DNA of 64,000 bases, from NCBI RefSeq assembly GCF_001039355.2, contig NW_019775561.1, forward strand, positions 59,450 to 123,449. Direction: 5' to 3'. Under the pieces are notes generated by a model. It searched no databases and had not been told where the DNA came from. It saw nothing but the letters and a program-made list of their open reading frames with translations. Made by a program: the position numbers and the translations under genes. Of this stretch, positions 39,108-52,140 are shown one piece after another (position 1 is the first letter of the stretch; each line of letters opens with the position of its first letter). The DNA comes from Lingula anatina (lineage: Eukaryota; Brachiopoda; Lingulata; Lingulida; Lingulidae).

Positions 39108-42100
39108 TTAAATCGGCGGCAGTGATCTTCGAGGTGAGGTTAACGCAGGTGGACACTGTATTCGTAGAGGTGGAAGCGCCCCCTTGACAACGGATGGGGC
39201 TGCATCGCCGGCATATGCGTAGTTTCCATGGTGATTAACTTCACGATAGGGGGAACTACTGGTGTCTTCGTACAGGGGAGCAGGCATTCCAACAAATGCT
39301 TGGTCCATTGAAACCATCGCCTCTTGGAAGCTACGTCTTCCACCACACACCGCATCAAACGTGTAATTCGGAGGAGGGTAGGCAAGACTCGGTCTCTTTT
39401 CGCATGAGGCTTCGTTGGGCTCTGCTTTCTTTTTAAGGTCAGTGATACTTTCGGCCGCTTCTGATCCTGTGTCTCGTATTTTGCTGCAGCGCCTGTGGGA
39501 TGATCGTGACAAACAATATGAAATAGAATTTCATCCAGGAATACAAAACGATTACCTAAAGGACAGCATGTCCTGCATTTAAATGCAACAAAAAAGTATT
39601 GCGTAACATTAAGAGTGCAGTTGAAATGTTTGAGGCTNGCCTTTAAAGGACACAAAACTTCACGAACACAAGTGCTACAAAAAGGTACGTAATTCAGTCG
39701 CAAGTTGACACGGTTATTTCAATCAAGTTACATAGCCGATTTGCTCAGACTACATTTGCCAATGACGGCACCGCATGACGTAATCGTATACGATTTTCCG
39801 TGCCATCTTTTTGGGCATCGTATCTGCAACAAACTACTGCCAATATACATGCCTTTGCATTATACTAGAACGCGGACTCCGTAAAATTTCTCCCACATAA
39901 GTCGGCAGAAATCGGTTTGTCGGTTGAAAAGTGAGATTCCTTTCAACGTCCTAGCCGTTGAGCTGTATACCCTTCTCTGCTGATTGGTTAGTTTGTCAAG
40001 TCCGACATTAAGATCGTATGAAGTCATATGACGTAATGTCTTATAGTGCAATAGCTTTTGAGTAATGCGGCGGCCTCTTTGTATAACGCCGAGGTAAAGA
40101 AATTAACTATACAATTAAAGGTAATTACAGGGTAGGTTTGACGTACATCTCACACTAGTGCAGCACTGAATCAATGTAAAGATAACAAAAAAATATTTAA
40201 GAGAGGAGAGACATGTAGAAGGGAGGAGAGAAGAAGGAAGCTGGAAGCGACGGAGTACGGAGCTGACGAGTTTAGAGTTGGAGACTTCACGTAAAACATG
40301 TAGCTACCGAGCGTCAAGGAATAAATCGTTTAACTGGTCATTATGTGGACTTGGGTTTTCTTTGCGCGACCTTACGTAAATCTGACACGAACCGTGAAAT
40401 CTTTGGATTGCGTTATCCACTAAGTAAGTCTATAACGTAATGTCCTATTTCGAGCCCATGCTTGAATTAAGCGTACAAAATTATATAAGTTTAGGACATT
40501 CGTCATAGGTATATGTAAAAGGTTCATTACAAGTTGTCGTAGCAGTCATGTGTGTTTGCGAGCTGCTGCTATTTCCGCAAGCCAAAAGAACTATTCCTGT
40601 ACAGGAAATATGCAATGTCGTTCACGATATTGCGGCAGTGTACAAGCTAACGATTTAAATTTAAATGCCAAAAGTTTTAGCTTGACAAGATCGTAGAGGC
40701 TGTATCGGTATACAGAGGCTGTCGTGTATCCGTACAATTTATTTTTTTTTCATTCATGCAGAGGCTGAACGAAAAGGAAAATACGGGCAGTATATACTAC
40801 AGACGTCACGTGGCAAATGCAACCTAGGCTTAAGTCAAACAGATGTGAATGTACTACTGATTTAAGGTAGTGCCACACTTACATTGGCTTGTGTTTCTTC
40901 CAACAACAATAAGCAACACAGCAGGTAGTTAAGAGACACAAAGCCGCAACGGCAATGAGTGCAAAGTACCACGCTTTGAAACCAGGTGAATGTCCACCAC
41001 GTTGGTTCGTAATTTTCACTGAAATAAATTTGGTCATTTTTTCAAATTAAACCAAAATGAGAAACTTCAAAGTAAATACATAAGAAAATGAAATATTCAA
41101 ATTTATACTACCCGCGCTTATAAACGTATCAAAGTCATGGTCTAATGTATCTACATATAATATTCGTTTTCAGTTTCGGATTGATTCCGATGACAGGCCC
41201 AGAAGGACTGACAATGTGGATAAGTGCCTTTTCTACACTTATGAGTAAATCATTTTTGAATCGAATCGGCGCAGTCCCGTAATATGGTAAGACTAATAAC
41301 CGACTTCATTTTAGACTGTAAATACATGCCATTATTATTAAAAGTAGGAGTAGTACTAGTAGTAGTAAACAAGAATCTGTCAACAGACCTACCCAACTAC
41401 CAGACGCGGAACCGATCGCGAATGATCCTGAATTCACCGGTAGATCGGACCACAATACCCGTTGACAAGGTGTGCTTCAGTACGTGCTTCCAAGTATCAG
41501 ACGCTACACCGCTCTTGCCTAGTACGCGATGTGATAGTGATGATTCTCAGCGGGGTTGGAAATCATTGCATCACCACTCAAAATTTGTTCGGGGTATGAT
41601 ACTGTGAAAAGGGATATTTATCTATAGTGTGACCCGATCTACCGGTGAATTCGGTATCATTCGGTACCGAGTCTGGTACATGAAGTTGGGTAGGCCTGTC
41701 TCAAGACCTAGAAATTCACTCGTAAAGATTTGGGATTCAATATTTTACTAATTTGTTGACATTTGAAATATCATGGTAAACACAAAACATACCAGTTGTC
41801 TGTGCTGTGGTAAAATTTTCCACGGAAACCGTGCTGCTTTCTGAAATAAAAGCATAAATATTAATTCAGTATTAATTAATGAATTGTTGTTGTTTTTGTT
41901 GTTTTTGTCGTGCAAGAAATCGCAAACACATGTTAACTTATTTATGCAAAATCTCAATTTTAATCATTCACTACTTTTTTTTCGAGATTTGACATGTTAT
42001 GGTTAAGTCAAAATTTGTTCGTGTATTACCCGGTGCTTTGGTTACCGGTCCTGCTGAAATGAAATCAGATACTATATATTAATTCAGTAGAACATGATTC

Positions 42101-43330
42101 AAAGCTGCTTAGATATTATGTAATATACTATTTATACGATTTCCTCAGATAATTGTGTGGCTCGGTTAATAAACATAGACAAACAAAGGTGCTAGCATTG
42201 TGTACTGACAAGTTTGAATGAAACATAGACAAACGACGAATTGACCGAGTTTGATATAACGACTCAGTTAATTGCAATTGGTGGACTCTAAGGGTTAATT
42301 TACCGTTTATCTTGACTGTGTCACACACGGAATCACTTGATTTGCTGAAAAATAGTTAAAAGTCTAGAAATGTAGCACCAAGCAAGATTAATGAACATAT
42401 GGTGAGCATGATAAATACGTGTTATTTTCAAATCTGAATAAGACATGCCACTTTTTTATCCTCCTCTCTTTCATTTTCTGTTACATTTCTATTTACCCGA
42501 TTCATCATTTCTTTCCGTATGTCCTACCAATATTTATTACATCGCCCCAACTCATCAGTTAAAAAGCAACAGGTGAAGGACATTTCTGTAAGCAAAGTAA
42601 GACTGAGTTTCCATACCTAGATCGACCTAACAGGATCGATCCTTCTTCAGGGGGTTTGAAGCTGCTAAAGGATAATTAATTACCCCTCAGCAGACAGATA
42701 TCTAAGCAGCTTAAGTTGATTGCAATTTAGCGAGAATACAATTGGAGTTATCGATCAACAGTTAGTACGATATGGTCTGGGAATGGCCCCTAAGACTGGG
42801 TTCCCATGCCTAGATCGATTCATCTGGATCGATCTAACTCCCTGGGGAGTCTCACTAAATTGCTATCAACTAACCGGCTTAAATGTCTGTCAAGCCTACC
42901 GAATCAGCTAGGGTGTAAAGATAATTACCCCCGAACAGCTTTACTAGGCGTGACAGACATTTAAGCTGGTTAAGTTGATAGCAATTTAGTGAGACTCCCA
43001 AGGGAGATAGATCGATCCGAATATCTGTGGGAATGGCCCCTAAGACAAGATTACCCTGCTGAATCCTTGGCCTGGTAACAGATGATGACCTCCCCGGTCT
43101 GATCAGAAGACGGCGTCCAATAGACATCGACGTATTTTGTGATGTTGCTTAGAGTTCCAAGTGGAAGCACTTTCATCCCGGCAGGTCCAAATACCTTGAT
43201 TTCGGCGATTCTATAACATCAGAAAACATGATAACGTAAGTCTTATTTGAAGGCCATAGTAGTTTTCTTTTTTATATATTTGTTTCTATTATTTTTCCCG
43301 TAGCATCTGAACTTACTCGTAATTATCCCT

Positions 43331-43373
<43 letters not shown>

Positions 43374-46300
43374 CTACAATATGATACTTCTATACAAAGG
43401 TTATTGGATTCTTTAAATTATTTTGATAAATTGTTGAACATTACAGCTAACATTCGTAATTTTACTCTGTGTTTTGGGGATTAAATCTTTAAAATATGGT
43501 GGACAAAAATAAGATAAATAAATAAAGCATTTCACAAAGAGATCAATGCAACCTTCACGCAAGTTGTTGTTTCCTTATTTCACTAAGATCATACCTTACT
43601 CATACAAAATGGATACTAATGTTTCTTAATAACGGACCACGTTATATCATCAATAAACGCATATAATTTTTTTATAAAAATAAATTTATACCAGTGGCAT
43701 ATCTTAAATATAACAAACATTGAACATAAATTAATAAAAATGGCGCCAATGCTAAGACTAACTACAGTTATATACATACGGATGTGACGTAGAGCTTGCA
43801 TTCGCAAACACCCGTTTCCTAAACGGGCTTCCAAAGGGGAGAGGCAAGGGTTTGCTGCTTTGGCCTGCATTCAGTATAGATGGTTTAACATCGCATGCCT
43901 GTCTGTTTTGTGTCCTGCCAGTGCTTTGTATCTTCATCAAGAACTGCAATACAAAATATTCTGGCAGATCCATGGCGCCATCCACGTAGGGATATAAAAA
44001 TGATAAACGAGCTTTTGAAACTACAACAGTACCTGTTCATCATGCATGACTTACACGATATATTGTACAAATACATGCAAGAAAGACGTATGAAAAGCGT
44101 TTAAAATCAGATATATATATATATATATATAGATATATATATATATAATTCTGGAACGTACCTTAAATTCAGAGAAAACACAACTCACTACGTTATTTAA
44201 CGGTAGAATTCAAGGATTTAATTTGTGTTCTTGATCCGAATTCTACTGGATGACAAAAATTGTTCAAGAAACTTAGACTGCATTTCCACAGATTTTAGAT
44301 CGATCTATCCCCGTGGGGAGTCTCACTAGATTAATGGCAGTTTAGCCGGATTAAATGTCTGCCCCGCCTACTAAACGCTGTAAGGGGGTAATTAACTTCC
44401 GTGCGCGTTCGGCTGACAGCAATTTAGCATGAACCCAGAGGGATCGATTTAAATCTGTGGGAATGCAGTCTTAATCTACACGCATAATCATTATGTCGAG
44501 ATGTGGTCATTACTATATAATTATCCATGGTTTCGTGACATGTTGATGACTCAATGGATCTACATATATATTATTTATGCTATTTTTGCATACATGTATT
44601 CTTTTTGAAATTTTCCAAAAATTAATATAGTATCGGCTTCTACGCACCTGTAATGGTATGGATGACAGGGGCGTGGCAGAGGTCTTATGGACACCACCCT
44701 GCGTTATGTCTGACACTGGGAAGTCCTCTATAGTAATGGCAGCAGCAAGCCAAGGACTTGCTCTGTTGGATCCAGCAATCAGTGGGATATCCAGGGTGCA
44801 ATTCTGCAAGAAATGTCAATGTGAATTATCAATACAATAAATGAAGACGGACAGGTGTGGCGTGGGTCGAGCGTTCCGCCACTACAACGACGTGGTCTAA
44901 CTGTTAATAAATACCTATTCATTGACTAAAATTCCTTGACGGAAGAAATGTGTAGTTGGAAAGTGTGACGTATTGCTATTTTGTGGGATTTGATGATGCC
45001 AACAAAGATTGGAGTCTTTGAAGCAAATATACTCATTCGTTAACCAATCTCAGTCTTTTCTACGGCAATAACTCAAATCCCTTATTTATTTATTTTATTT
45101 TATTTTTTTTTTACATATAACTGAGAATTCAGAAAAACAGAAGTTTAATATATTGAGTAAAGTGCATTTGAAATCGGTCAAACCTGATACATGTACCTTG
45201 GATATTCAATTACACAAAGGGGTAGGGACTTCCATGATATTCTTTCTATGTTTAGCGATGCCGGCTTGTATGCAAGCAAAATCAACTTACTGAGTACAAC
45301 TTAGCTCCAGGAAGAGCGCCGCAAACAGAAGCGCACTCTTGTCCTCGTGACCATCGGCAACGGACATGGTCACCATCAGCGTCGGTCACAGGGATATCCA
45401 GCTTGAATGGGCATCCGGCTTGCACTCTTAAATAATTACATGGCTTAACCTTCCACAAGCGAGTTCATCATAAACAAAAAATGTGGTCCCTATCACCACA
45501 ACATGCTACAATTGGATGTTTAAAGTTTATTCTACAATCTGAAACTTATTTGTGTCCTCATATAACAAATCTAGCAGTACATAATGTTTTGTTTCAATTT
45601 GATAAAGAAAGGTGGTAAAATAGTGACAGCAAGAAAATGGCAAAACCTCAAAATTGGCACATAATTATACTTTAACAGTTGATATTCGATTTCTAAAAGC
45701 AGTTCTGAATATCAATGAATTCGATGTTTTTCACTCCAGCGAATTCTGGAAATTACGGCGTAATACTCGGTAGGCACAAGTACATGTAACTGCCAGTGAT
45801 ATAATAAAAAAACAACTTGCCTGTAGAAGGGTTGACTCAATGTGGCTGGACTGGCATTAGGGTTGCCTGTGTCATTGCGGACGCCAAGATTCACCATGGT
45901 CTGTACGCTCCAAAATCTGCTACCTTTGTCATTAGCCAAAGCGATCCAAGCACTCCCTCTAAAACTGTTCACGTATAATGTTTTTAATAATTGAAGCTGT
46001 GTGGGCAACGTTTTAACGTCTTCCAAAGCAAACTCAAAGACAATGTTAATCTTAATTTTAATGCCCAAGTTACAATTTATTGTTGACTAACATTCGACAT
46101 TTTTGCTTGAGGGATGGTATGTAAAAGCGTGGGAAGTTTCGATGTTGCGTGATCATCTTATTCCATACTACTGGAACGATTTTTAAAGAGGAAGTTCTAA
46201 CATATCTGTTCAAAATACATTTTAAAATACAAAAAGATATCAAGGAATATTGACATTTAATTTAACCGTACCCGACCAAAAAACTTCCGGGGTTCGAAAA

Positions 46301-49300
46301 TGTGTAGTTGAAGGTCTCTTCACCTTGTTCCCAGTCTTCGCTCGTGCTCACTCCTGTCACGGTGTAACCGTGGTCGTGTACAGGTAACTGTGTTAAACAC
46401 CCTGCAGATAAAAGGTTTAAGTTTTTTGCGTAATTTATTACATGGTGATTTTGTCAACAGATAAGAATATGATGTACCTTTATGACAAAGGGGTAAAATA
46501 ATTTAATATCCAGTAAAATTAATACTCTGCTATTTAAGGTCTAATGAATATTGTGTGCTCTCTAAAATGAATCTTTGCTTATTTTTAACACTTCCTAGTC
46601 TGATACCGACATTGTAACTACCTCTTTAATTTCAGGGTGATCGTCTCAAGCAGAACTTACTTCACCTTTTTTTGAGATTAAAAATATCATTCGTTTTCAA
46701 CGTCAAGTAATAATAACACTAGCACTAATAACAAATAATGATGCCATTATAAATAGATACATTGTAAAAGAAGCGTAATACTAGTGTTGCTTTGACTGCA
46801 ATATATTCTTCCTTAGTATTATTCAATGGACGACATGATGCAACGACACGAGAGTTGTTATCCATACAAACATACATGAACAAATACACATACATACATG
46901 TCGCAGGCCAGATCCCAATCTAATCCAGTTTTTAGGCCAGATCCTAACTGAGTCTTTGTATTGTTAATAGCATAATGAGCATGTTAATTGGCCAAGTAAT
47001 TTACAAGTGAGCTGCCAGTTTGTTTGTATGGCGTGCGTAATTAAATAGAGGATATTATAGATGAAGGCATATATTATGATACAGGTGTGGCAATGAGAAA
47101 AATTTGTATTCATCTAGATCTGTTATGCTGTTAACAATCTGCAAATACCCTGTTGCAATTGGGATCTGGCCTAGGCCAGTTGATAACTAGACTAGATTGG
47201 GATATGGCCTGTGACTATTGATACTCGTAGACGAACAATTACAGGTATCTGCCTAAAGATGCACAGTCTCCTACCTGATAAACACTTCCATGCTCCATTA
47301 CCATCAGAACCTCTTTGTCCTATGCTATGAACCGAACAGTTGGATCCACACGGACCTCTATACAATTTCCATGCTGTCCGGTAACGGAAAATGACCTATA
47401 GCCAGATGTAAACCAATAATTTAAAATCCAATAAAACCATTTTATAANTAAATATTCTGTCTTTATTTTAAATTTCTAGCTTCTCATTGTGGAGCCATAC
47501 TGATCAAGATGCAAGCGAGAATATTAAGATATATAGAAAATATGATATCAAAACGGTCACTGGTAATATGCCAATCTTAATTTGTAAATCCAAACTGATA
47601 TTTGCTATTCGGACCTTCAAAACAGATAAATGTATCAAGCAACTATATCAAGCTTCCAGAAAGCGTCCAAACAGCCTAGAAAAAATAATTTTATCACGAT
47701 GAACAGTGCCACATGTAAATCGCGTTAAGTTAAACATCGTCGAACTCATTTTCGGTTTTGATATAGTTGCAATATCCAGCAGTGAAACCGACTTTATTAT
47801 CAAACAGCCATACCTTCTTTAATGTAACTGGATTTATGGTGTATACAAAGGTACACCACAATTGATAAGTATTCACTTTAAGGCATTCATTTTGATACCT
47901 TTTTTTACGATCGGCACATAGCAAGCGTGCACTTCCAGTAACGCACATAAAGCACCTGTGCTAGGTTAAAATTTATTAAACAACTAAAATTAAGTAGACA
48001 TGCCAAGTTATAAAATTTTATTATCAAATTATATCTCTCTTTAAGCCAAAACTTCCTTTTAAATTGCACCTTCTTCAAATTACGGTCGTAATTCGACCTA
48101 TTTATCTGTCCCTTCAGTTCAAAAAGGTCTGCTAAATAACTTAGTGCTGCTCATAGCTAACACTCTTATTCCCATGTATGGATGTATAGCTGAGCGTGCA
48201 ACTGCTGAGAAATATTTATAGCACAGAAAATCTGAAAAATCCGTTTGTATATCATTTTTGGAAAATATAAAATTAGTATGTCATTTGGTATTTGTGGTGG
48301 CGTTTGAGCACGTTTTGACTGGTGTTACTCTCTGCCTTCGAAAAACCCCCTTGCATTTTTGAAGGAATCAGCTGTCTTTGTGAGCATTCCCAGACCCTAT
48401 CGTAATAACTGTGGATCGATCTATCTCCAATGGGGATTCTCGGTAAATTGCTATCAACTTAAGCGGCTTAAATGTCTATTACGCCTACTGAAGCTGCTAG
48501 GGGGTAATTAAATATTGTTTAGCAGCTTCAGAATGCTCTCTGTGATACCGTAAAAGATTCCGCGTGTATCTACCACCATCCAAAAACCACAAAAAAAGTC
48601 TACCCAGAAAGCAATATAATATTTTGTAAAAAAAAAGTCAAGATCCTCTTGGGCGTAACCTTAATTAAGCGTCTTTTCGTATCGAGATAAATGTTTGAAA
48701 TAACTTCAACAGCTACCTCAAGCATTTGAACTAAATCTGATCATGCCTAAATTGCGGATCATGGCAGATTACGCCTGGGCGTATTCCTTACAAGCTGACC
48801 AGCTGTAAAAAATGCTCACTTACTTCTAATGGGTTGTTCGGCGTCGCTTCCCAGCTTATGCTTCCACCACGAAAATGATTTGCTTTATGGAAATAAATAT
48901 TTTTATACTTTAATACTTTAAAAAGTGCCAACATTTTATTTAAAGAATTATGACATAACCAGTTAAATAAATTAGATAAATAAATTAAAATAATTATGAA
49001 TTATTGTGATTTATTAGTTAAATAAATTTATAAATTTAATACTTTAATATTTTAAAAAGTGCGAACATTTTATGTAAAGAATTATGACATTACCAGTTAA
49101 ATAAATTTCGAATCTAACGGAATGCTATAACATAACATAATGCAATAACATAAGTCACAATATGTTTAATATTTGTTAAACTTATTCCTTTTCAAGAAAT
49201 AAATATTGTAAAAATTACTTAAGACCTTACATCCAGGAACAAAACACTCATTTCTTGCTTACCTTGAGTAAAAGCAAAAAGAAATCCTAACACAGTGATC

Positions 49301-49317
49301 AGTCCGGTGTGTTTCAT
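39108..49317 (-). CDS. 14-exon type I membrane protein, 582 residues, cysteine-bearing ectodomain
   Basis: Exons (minus): 49317-49263, 48882-48824, 47395-47275, 46401-46272, 45958-45821, 45426-45291, 44803-44648, 43943-43780, 43210-43055, 42344-42304, 42053-42030, 41840-41793, 41018-40883, 39492-39108. All thirteen junctions agree in phase and total 1749 bp. Residues 1-19 are a signal peptide (LITVLGFLFAFTQA). The ectodomain includes ISWEATP, RYRTAW, STSEDWEQGEETFNYTF, VNLGVRNDTGNPNASP, RVQAGCPF, DADGDHVRCRW (183-193), AAAITIEDFP and PLSSIPLQ (258-265). From memory this order matches a repeated but unnamed ectodomain type in large marine-invertebrate membrane proteins. WTPSSDQTGEVIICYQAKDS (352-370) is the usual end of that unit. 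A short threonine-rich stalk precedes one transmembrane helix (426-449), then a 133-residue tail with PPNY (495-498), a WW-domain ligand. Intron 5 has a GC donor (CAG|GCAAGT) and exon 11 is only 24 bp. The ligand and function are unknown. Confidence 0.93.
41383..41699. mobile_element. MITE in the intron before the transmembrane exon
   Basis: Long imperfect inverted repeats: the left arm ACAGACCTACCCAACTACCA continues through GAATTCACCGGTAGATCGG, and the right arm mirrors it, ending GGGTAGGCCTGT. There is no coding sequence and no obvious target duplication. Confidence 0.7.
42605..43043. mobile_element. Two head-to-tail copies of palindromic MITE family C
   Basis: Copy 1 is about 42605-42795 and copy 2 about 42796-43043. 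Both end GGGAATGGCCCCTAAGA. Copy 2 is nearly a full-length palindrome: TCTCACTAAATTGCTATCAA on the left is mirrored by TTGATAGCAATTTAGTGAGA on the right, and GGCTTAAATGTCTGTCA is mirrored likewise. GATCGATC-rich words lie near both ends. The copies sit in the introns around exons 9 and 10 of the membrane protein gene. Confidence 0.85.
43333..43370. repeat. Poly-T tract, 38 bp
   Basis: Uninterrupted T run in an intron of the membrane protein gene. No element body is attached that I can see. Confidence 0.95.
44274..44472. mobile_element. Palindromic MITE family C copy
   Basis: The ends GACTGCATTTCCACAGATTT and AAATCTGTGGGAATGCAGTC are inverted repeats. The interior shares GGGGAGTCTCACTAGATTA and GTAAGGGGGTAATTAACT with other family C copies. 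Confidence 0.85.
46900..47215. mobile_element. MITE in intron 3 of the membrane protein gene
   Basis: Terminal inverted repeats: GTCGCAGGCCAGATCCCAAT at the left, mirrored by ATTGGGATATGGCCTGTGAC at the right. A second, inner inverted pair (AGGCCAGATCC / GGATCTGGCCT) repeats the end motif. AT-rich, non-coding core. Confidence 0.75.
48385..48532. mobile_element. Palindromic MITE family C, partial copy
   Basis: It shares GTGGATCGATCTATCTCC, TAAATTGCTATCAACTTAAG, GGCTTAAATGTCT and CTAGGGGGTAATTAA with family C. The right arm is truncated. Confidence 0.75.
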
Positions 49318-49593
49318 TCTTTCCGACAAATCGGACATATGAATATTAGTATTTTTATTTCCTTCTCTGGTACTGTTGGAAATAAGTCAGATTTAAGTTG
49401 CCAGGACAGTTTGTACCACGCAAAGTTATCAACGTTTCACGGACGCAGTAATTTATTTGATAACATACAAGATCCAACAAAATTACTTTATCAAAAAACA
49501 AAGAAAAAGCCAATGAATTGCACGATAGAAAATAATGGAATGCACCCAAGAAAGGTACCCTTGACTTCCTTGTTCCCTGAGTTAGATAAGATT

Positions 49594-50006
49594 CCCTTAA
49601 ACTAAACTAATGTCAATGTTGTAGATTATGTTTATTCAGTTGCTTTGTTATGTATTTACTGATTGGTCCGATAAATAACAAAGCAACTGAATAACCATAA
49701 TCAACAGTACTGACATAAGTATAATTTAAGGGTGGATACCGAAGGCTTAAATAACGTTATCAAACGTTAGTGTAAATGCCGATAACGTCCATGCATCAAA
49801 TTGAAGTGTGGAATGCACCCAAGATACGGTTCACTTGACTTCCTTGTTCCTTGAGTTAAATAAGACTCCCTTAAATTATACTTATTTCAGTGCTGTAGAT
49901 TGTGTTTATTCAGTTGCTTTGTTATGTATTTACTGATTGGTCCAATAAATAACAAAGCACCTGAATAACTATAATCTACAGCACTGACATTAGTATAATT
50001 TAAGGG
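49594..50006. mobile_element. Tandem pair of 139-bp palindromic elements upstream of the membrane protein gene
   Basis: Element 1 is 49594-49732 and element 2 is 49868-50006, 274 bp apart, within a longer direct duplication (about 49540-50090) that also repeats the flanks (ACTTCCTTGTTCC, GATAACGT). Each is an inverted repeat with ends CCCTTAAA / TTTAAGGG and inner arms TTTATTCAGTTGCTTTGTTA / AACAAAGCAACTGAATAA. They lie about 280-690 bp upstream of the start codon. Confidence 0.8.
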
Positions 50007-50132
50007 TGCATGGATACCGAAGGCTTAGATAACGTTATCAAATAAATAGTGTGAATGCCGATAACGTACATGTATCAAATTGAAGTGTAAGAATACTATC
50101 CGTTCCTTATTTTTAAAACCGCTCAACCACCA

Positions 50133-50300
50133 GTTTAAGTGGATCGACCCAACTCCGCGGAGACTCTTGCTTAACTGAATAACACGCCTCTTCCTGGCGT
50201 TAAAAAAAATGAATTTTCCTGGGGTAAAGGACAATTTTCCTGAACTTACCAATTGTAAATGAATCTATTCCCATATTAGTCTAATTTTTCTTTTTTCTTT

Positions 50301-50331
<31 letters not shown>

Positions 50332-50494
50332 TTTTATTTTATTTTTTTTTTGTAAATATTCTCTCAAGAGATTATTACAGAGTGTAGCTGGTGTTTATAG
50401 GAATACGTTGGAAACCAGAGGAGGCGTGTCATTCAGTTCAGCTGATTGCACTTAGCGACACTCTCTGCAAAGTTCGGTCGATCTACATCGACCG
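50133..50494. mobile_element. Diverged palindromic element related to family C
   Basis: The left arm (about 50140-50196, GTGGATCGACCCAACTCCGC, then AACACGCCTCTTCCTGG) is roughly mirrored by the right arm (about 50413-50494, CCAGAGGAGGCGTGTCATTC, then GTCGATCTACATCGACC). An (ATTT)n tract (about 50297-50345) fills the loop. Older than, or a variant of, the other copies. Confidence 0.5.
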
Positions 50495-50845
50495 ATAGTG
50501 TTAATAGGAATTGGATTAGAGGCTATGCAGCAAAATCTCGAGAACTTAAACTGCAATTGTATGACTCATCTCATAATCCAATTTAAACACACCGCTTGGT
50601 AACGTTCAAGGTTGTATATTCTTTCATAGGTCTAAAATTAACAGCGGTAAGCAGGCTTTTGTAATACTCTATTTTAATTTTGTTATCAAACGAAAAGTTT
50701 AAGCCTATGTTTAATTTTTTTTGAGCAATGTCTTTGCTGTGCGTGCATACTGCTCTTATCATACATATAGTGCAACAAGAACATTAAGACTTTACTCGAA
50801 CGTTACCCTTACACCTCCCATACCGGTACCCATTAAAAACGTCTT

Positions 50846-51288
50846 AAACCCCATTCCCACAGATTTTAGATCGATCTATCCCTGTGGGGAGTCTCACTAG
50901 ATTACTGTCAGCTTAGCCGGCTTAAGCGTCTGTCCAGCCTACTAAAAGCTGTAAGGGGGTAATTAACTGTCGTGCGCGCTCGGCTGACTGCAATTTAGCG
51001 TGAACCCCCAGGGAGTTAGGTCGATCCGGATGAATCGATCTTAATCTCTGGGAATGCACTCTGGGTTCCTATGCCTAGATCGGTCCATCTGGATCGGTCT
51101 AACTCCCTGGGGAGTCTCACTAAATTTGTATCTACATGTACTTAACCGGCTTAAATGTTTGTCACGCCTACCGCATAAGCTAGGGGGAAAGATAATTTAC
51201 TAGGCGTGACCGACATTTAAGCGGGCCAAATTGATAGCAATTTAGTGAGATAGATTGATCCAAATATCTGTGAAAATGGTTCCTTAAA
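50846..51288. mobile_element. Two abutting copies of palindromic MITE family C
   Basis: Copy 1 (50846-51061) has ends CCATTCCCACAGATTTTAGA and TCTGGGAATGCA. Copy 2 (51062-51288) begins GGGTTCCTATGCCTAGATCG, like the second copy of the 42.6-43.0 kb pair. The pair order (one subtype next to another) recalls that earlier site. Confidence 0.85.
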
Positions 51289-52140
51289 CAACTTTCAGGA
51301 AACGTGCCGTCTTGGGTGTATACCCAAGACCTACTAGAAAGGACTAAAAAATTGCTTGAGATCAGACAATTTTAACTAAATATTTGAAATTGTTCTTGCA
51401 ATTGTTACAAGGCCATTCAAACGCGCTTTATCTTTAGATTTTTACTTTAAAAAAATCCCGATCGCTGTTCCCAACAACTCGCCAAGATTTTACGTTTAAA
51501 ACGAAGGTATGGAAAGTTAAATACCTGTTTTTTTATTTACTTTATTAATAGCTACCCTCATTCACACCTGTTCCCACTGATTGCTGAAAATGTTAAGGGA
51601 AGGCAAAGTAATTCACTGGTTTATCAAGAGCATTATGAACTAGTTAGTACTCCAAACAATTTACTTGTTTATGCTGTGTCGAGAAAAGCATTCGCTGATT
51701 ATATGAAGATGGCGACATTATCAGTGTATTTGTGCTATACAGGAGTACACTGAGTACATACAACCGCCATCTGCATTTACATGGCGATCAAAAACTTGAC
51801 AGTGAACATTGTACTACAAAGTATGAAGTATATGCTTATGTCAGAGTGGTAGCAAACACCATTATTTGATTAAACGCTGACAATCACCCTGAGCAATCCC
51901 AACTGGCGTTTCAACGTTGTGACAACAATAATGAAAACACCGCTGAAAGGGTTCAACCAACTCGTCCCAAAAGATCTGAGCCGATGCAACAAAATGGTGA
52001 AAGTTAATGAAGTGATTCAACAAGCTTACGAGGAAAATATTACCAGTTTATAGATAGAAATAAAAATAAAAAGAAAGACAGTAAGACAGAAAGAAATAAG
52101 ATGAAATACCAGTACCACAAACATGACAATTGACAATTTT
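51289..52140. other. No gene seen
   Basis: AT-rich intergenic DNA. No exon or repeat was recognised. Confidence 0.4.

Noticed and set aside
43616-44104. Open frames in other phases over exon 8 of the membrane protein gene
   Set aside because: They are shadows of the spliced exon at 43780-43943.
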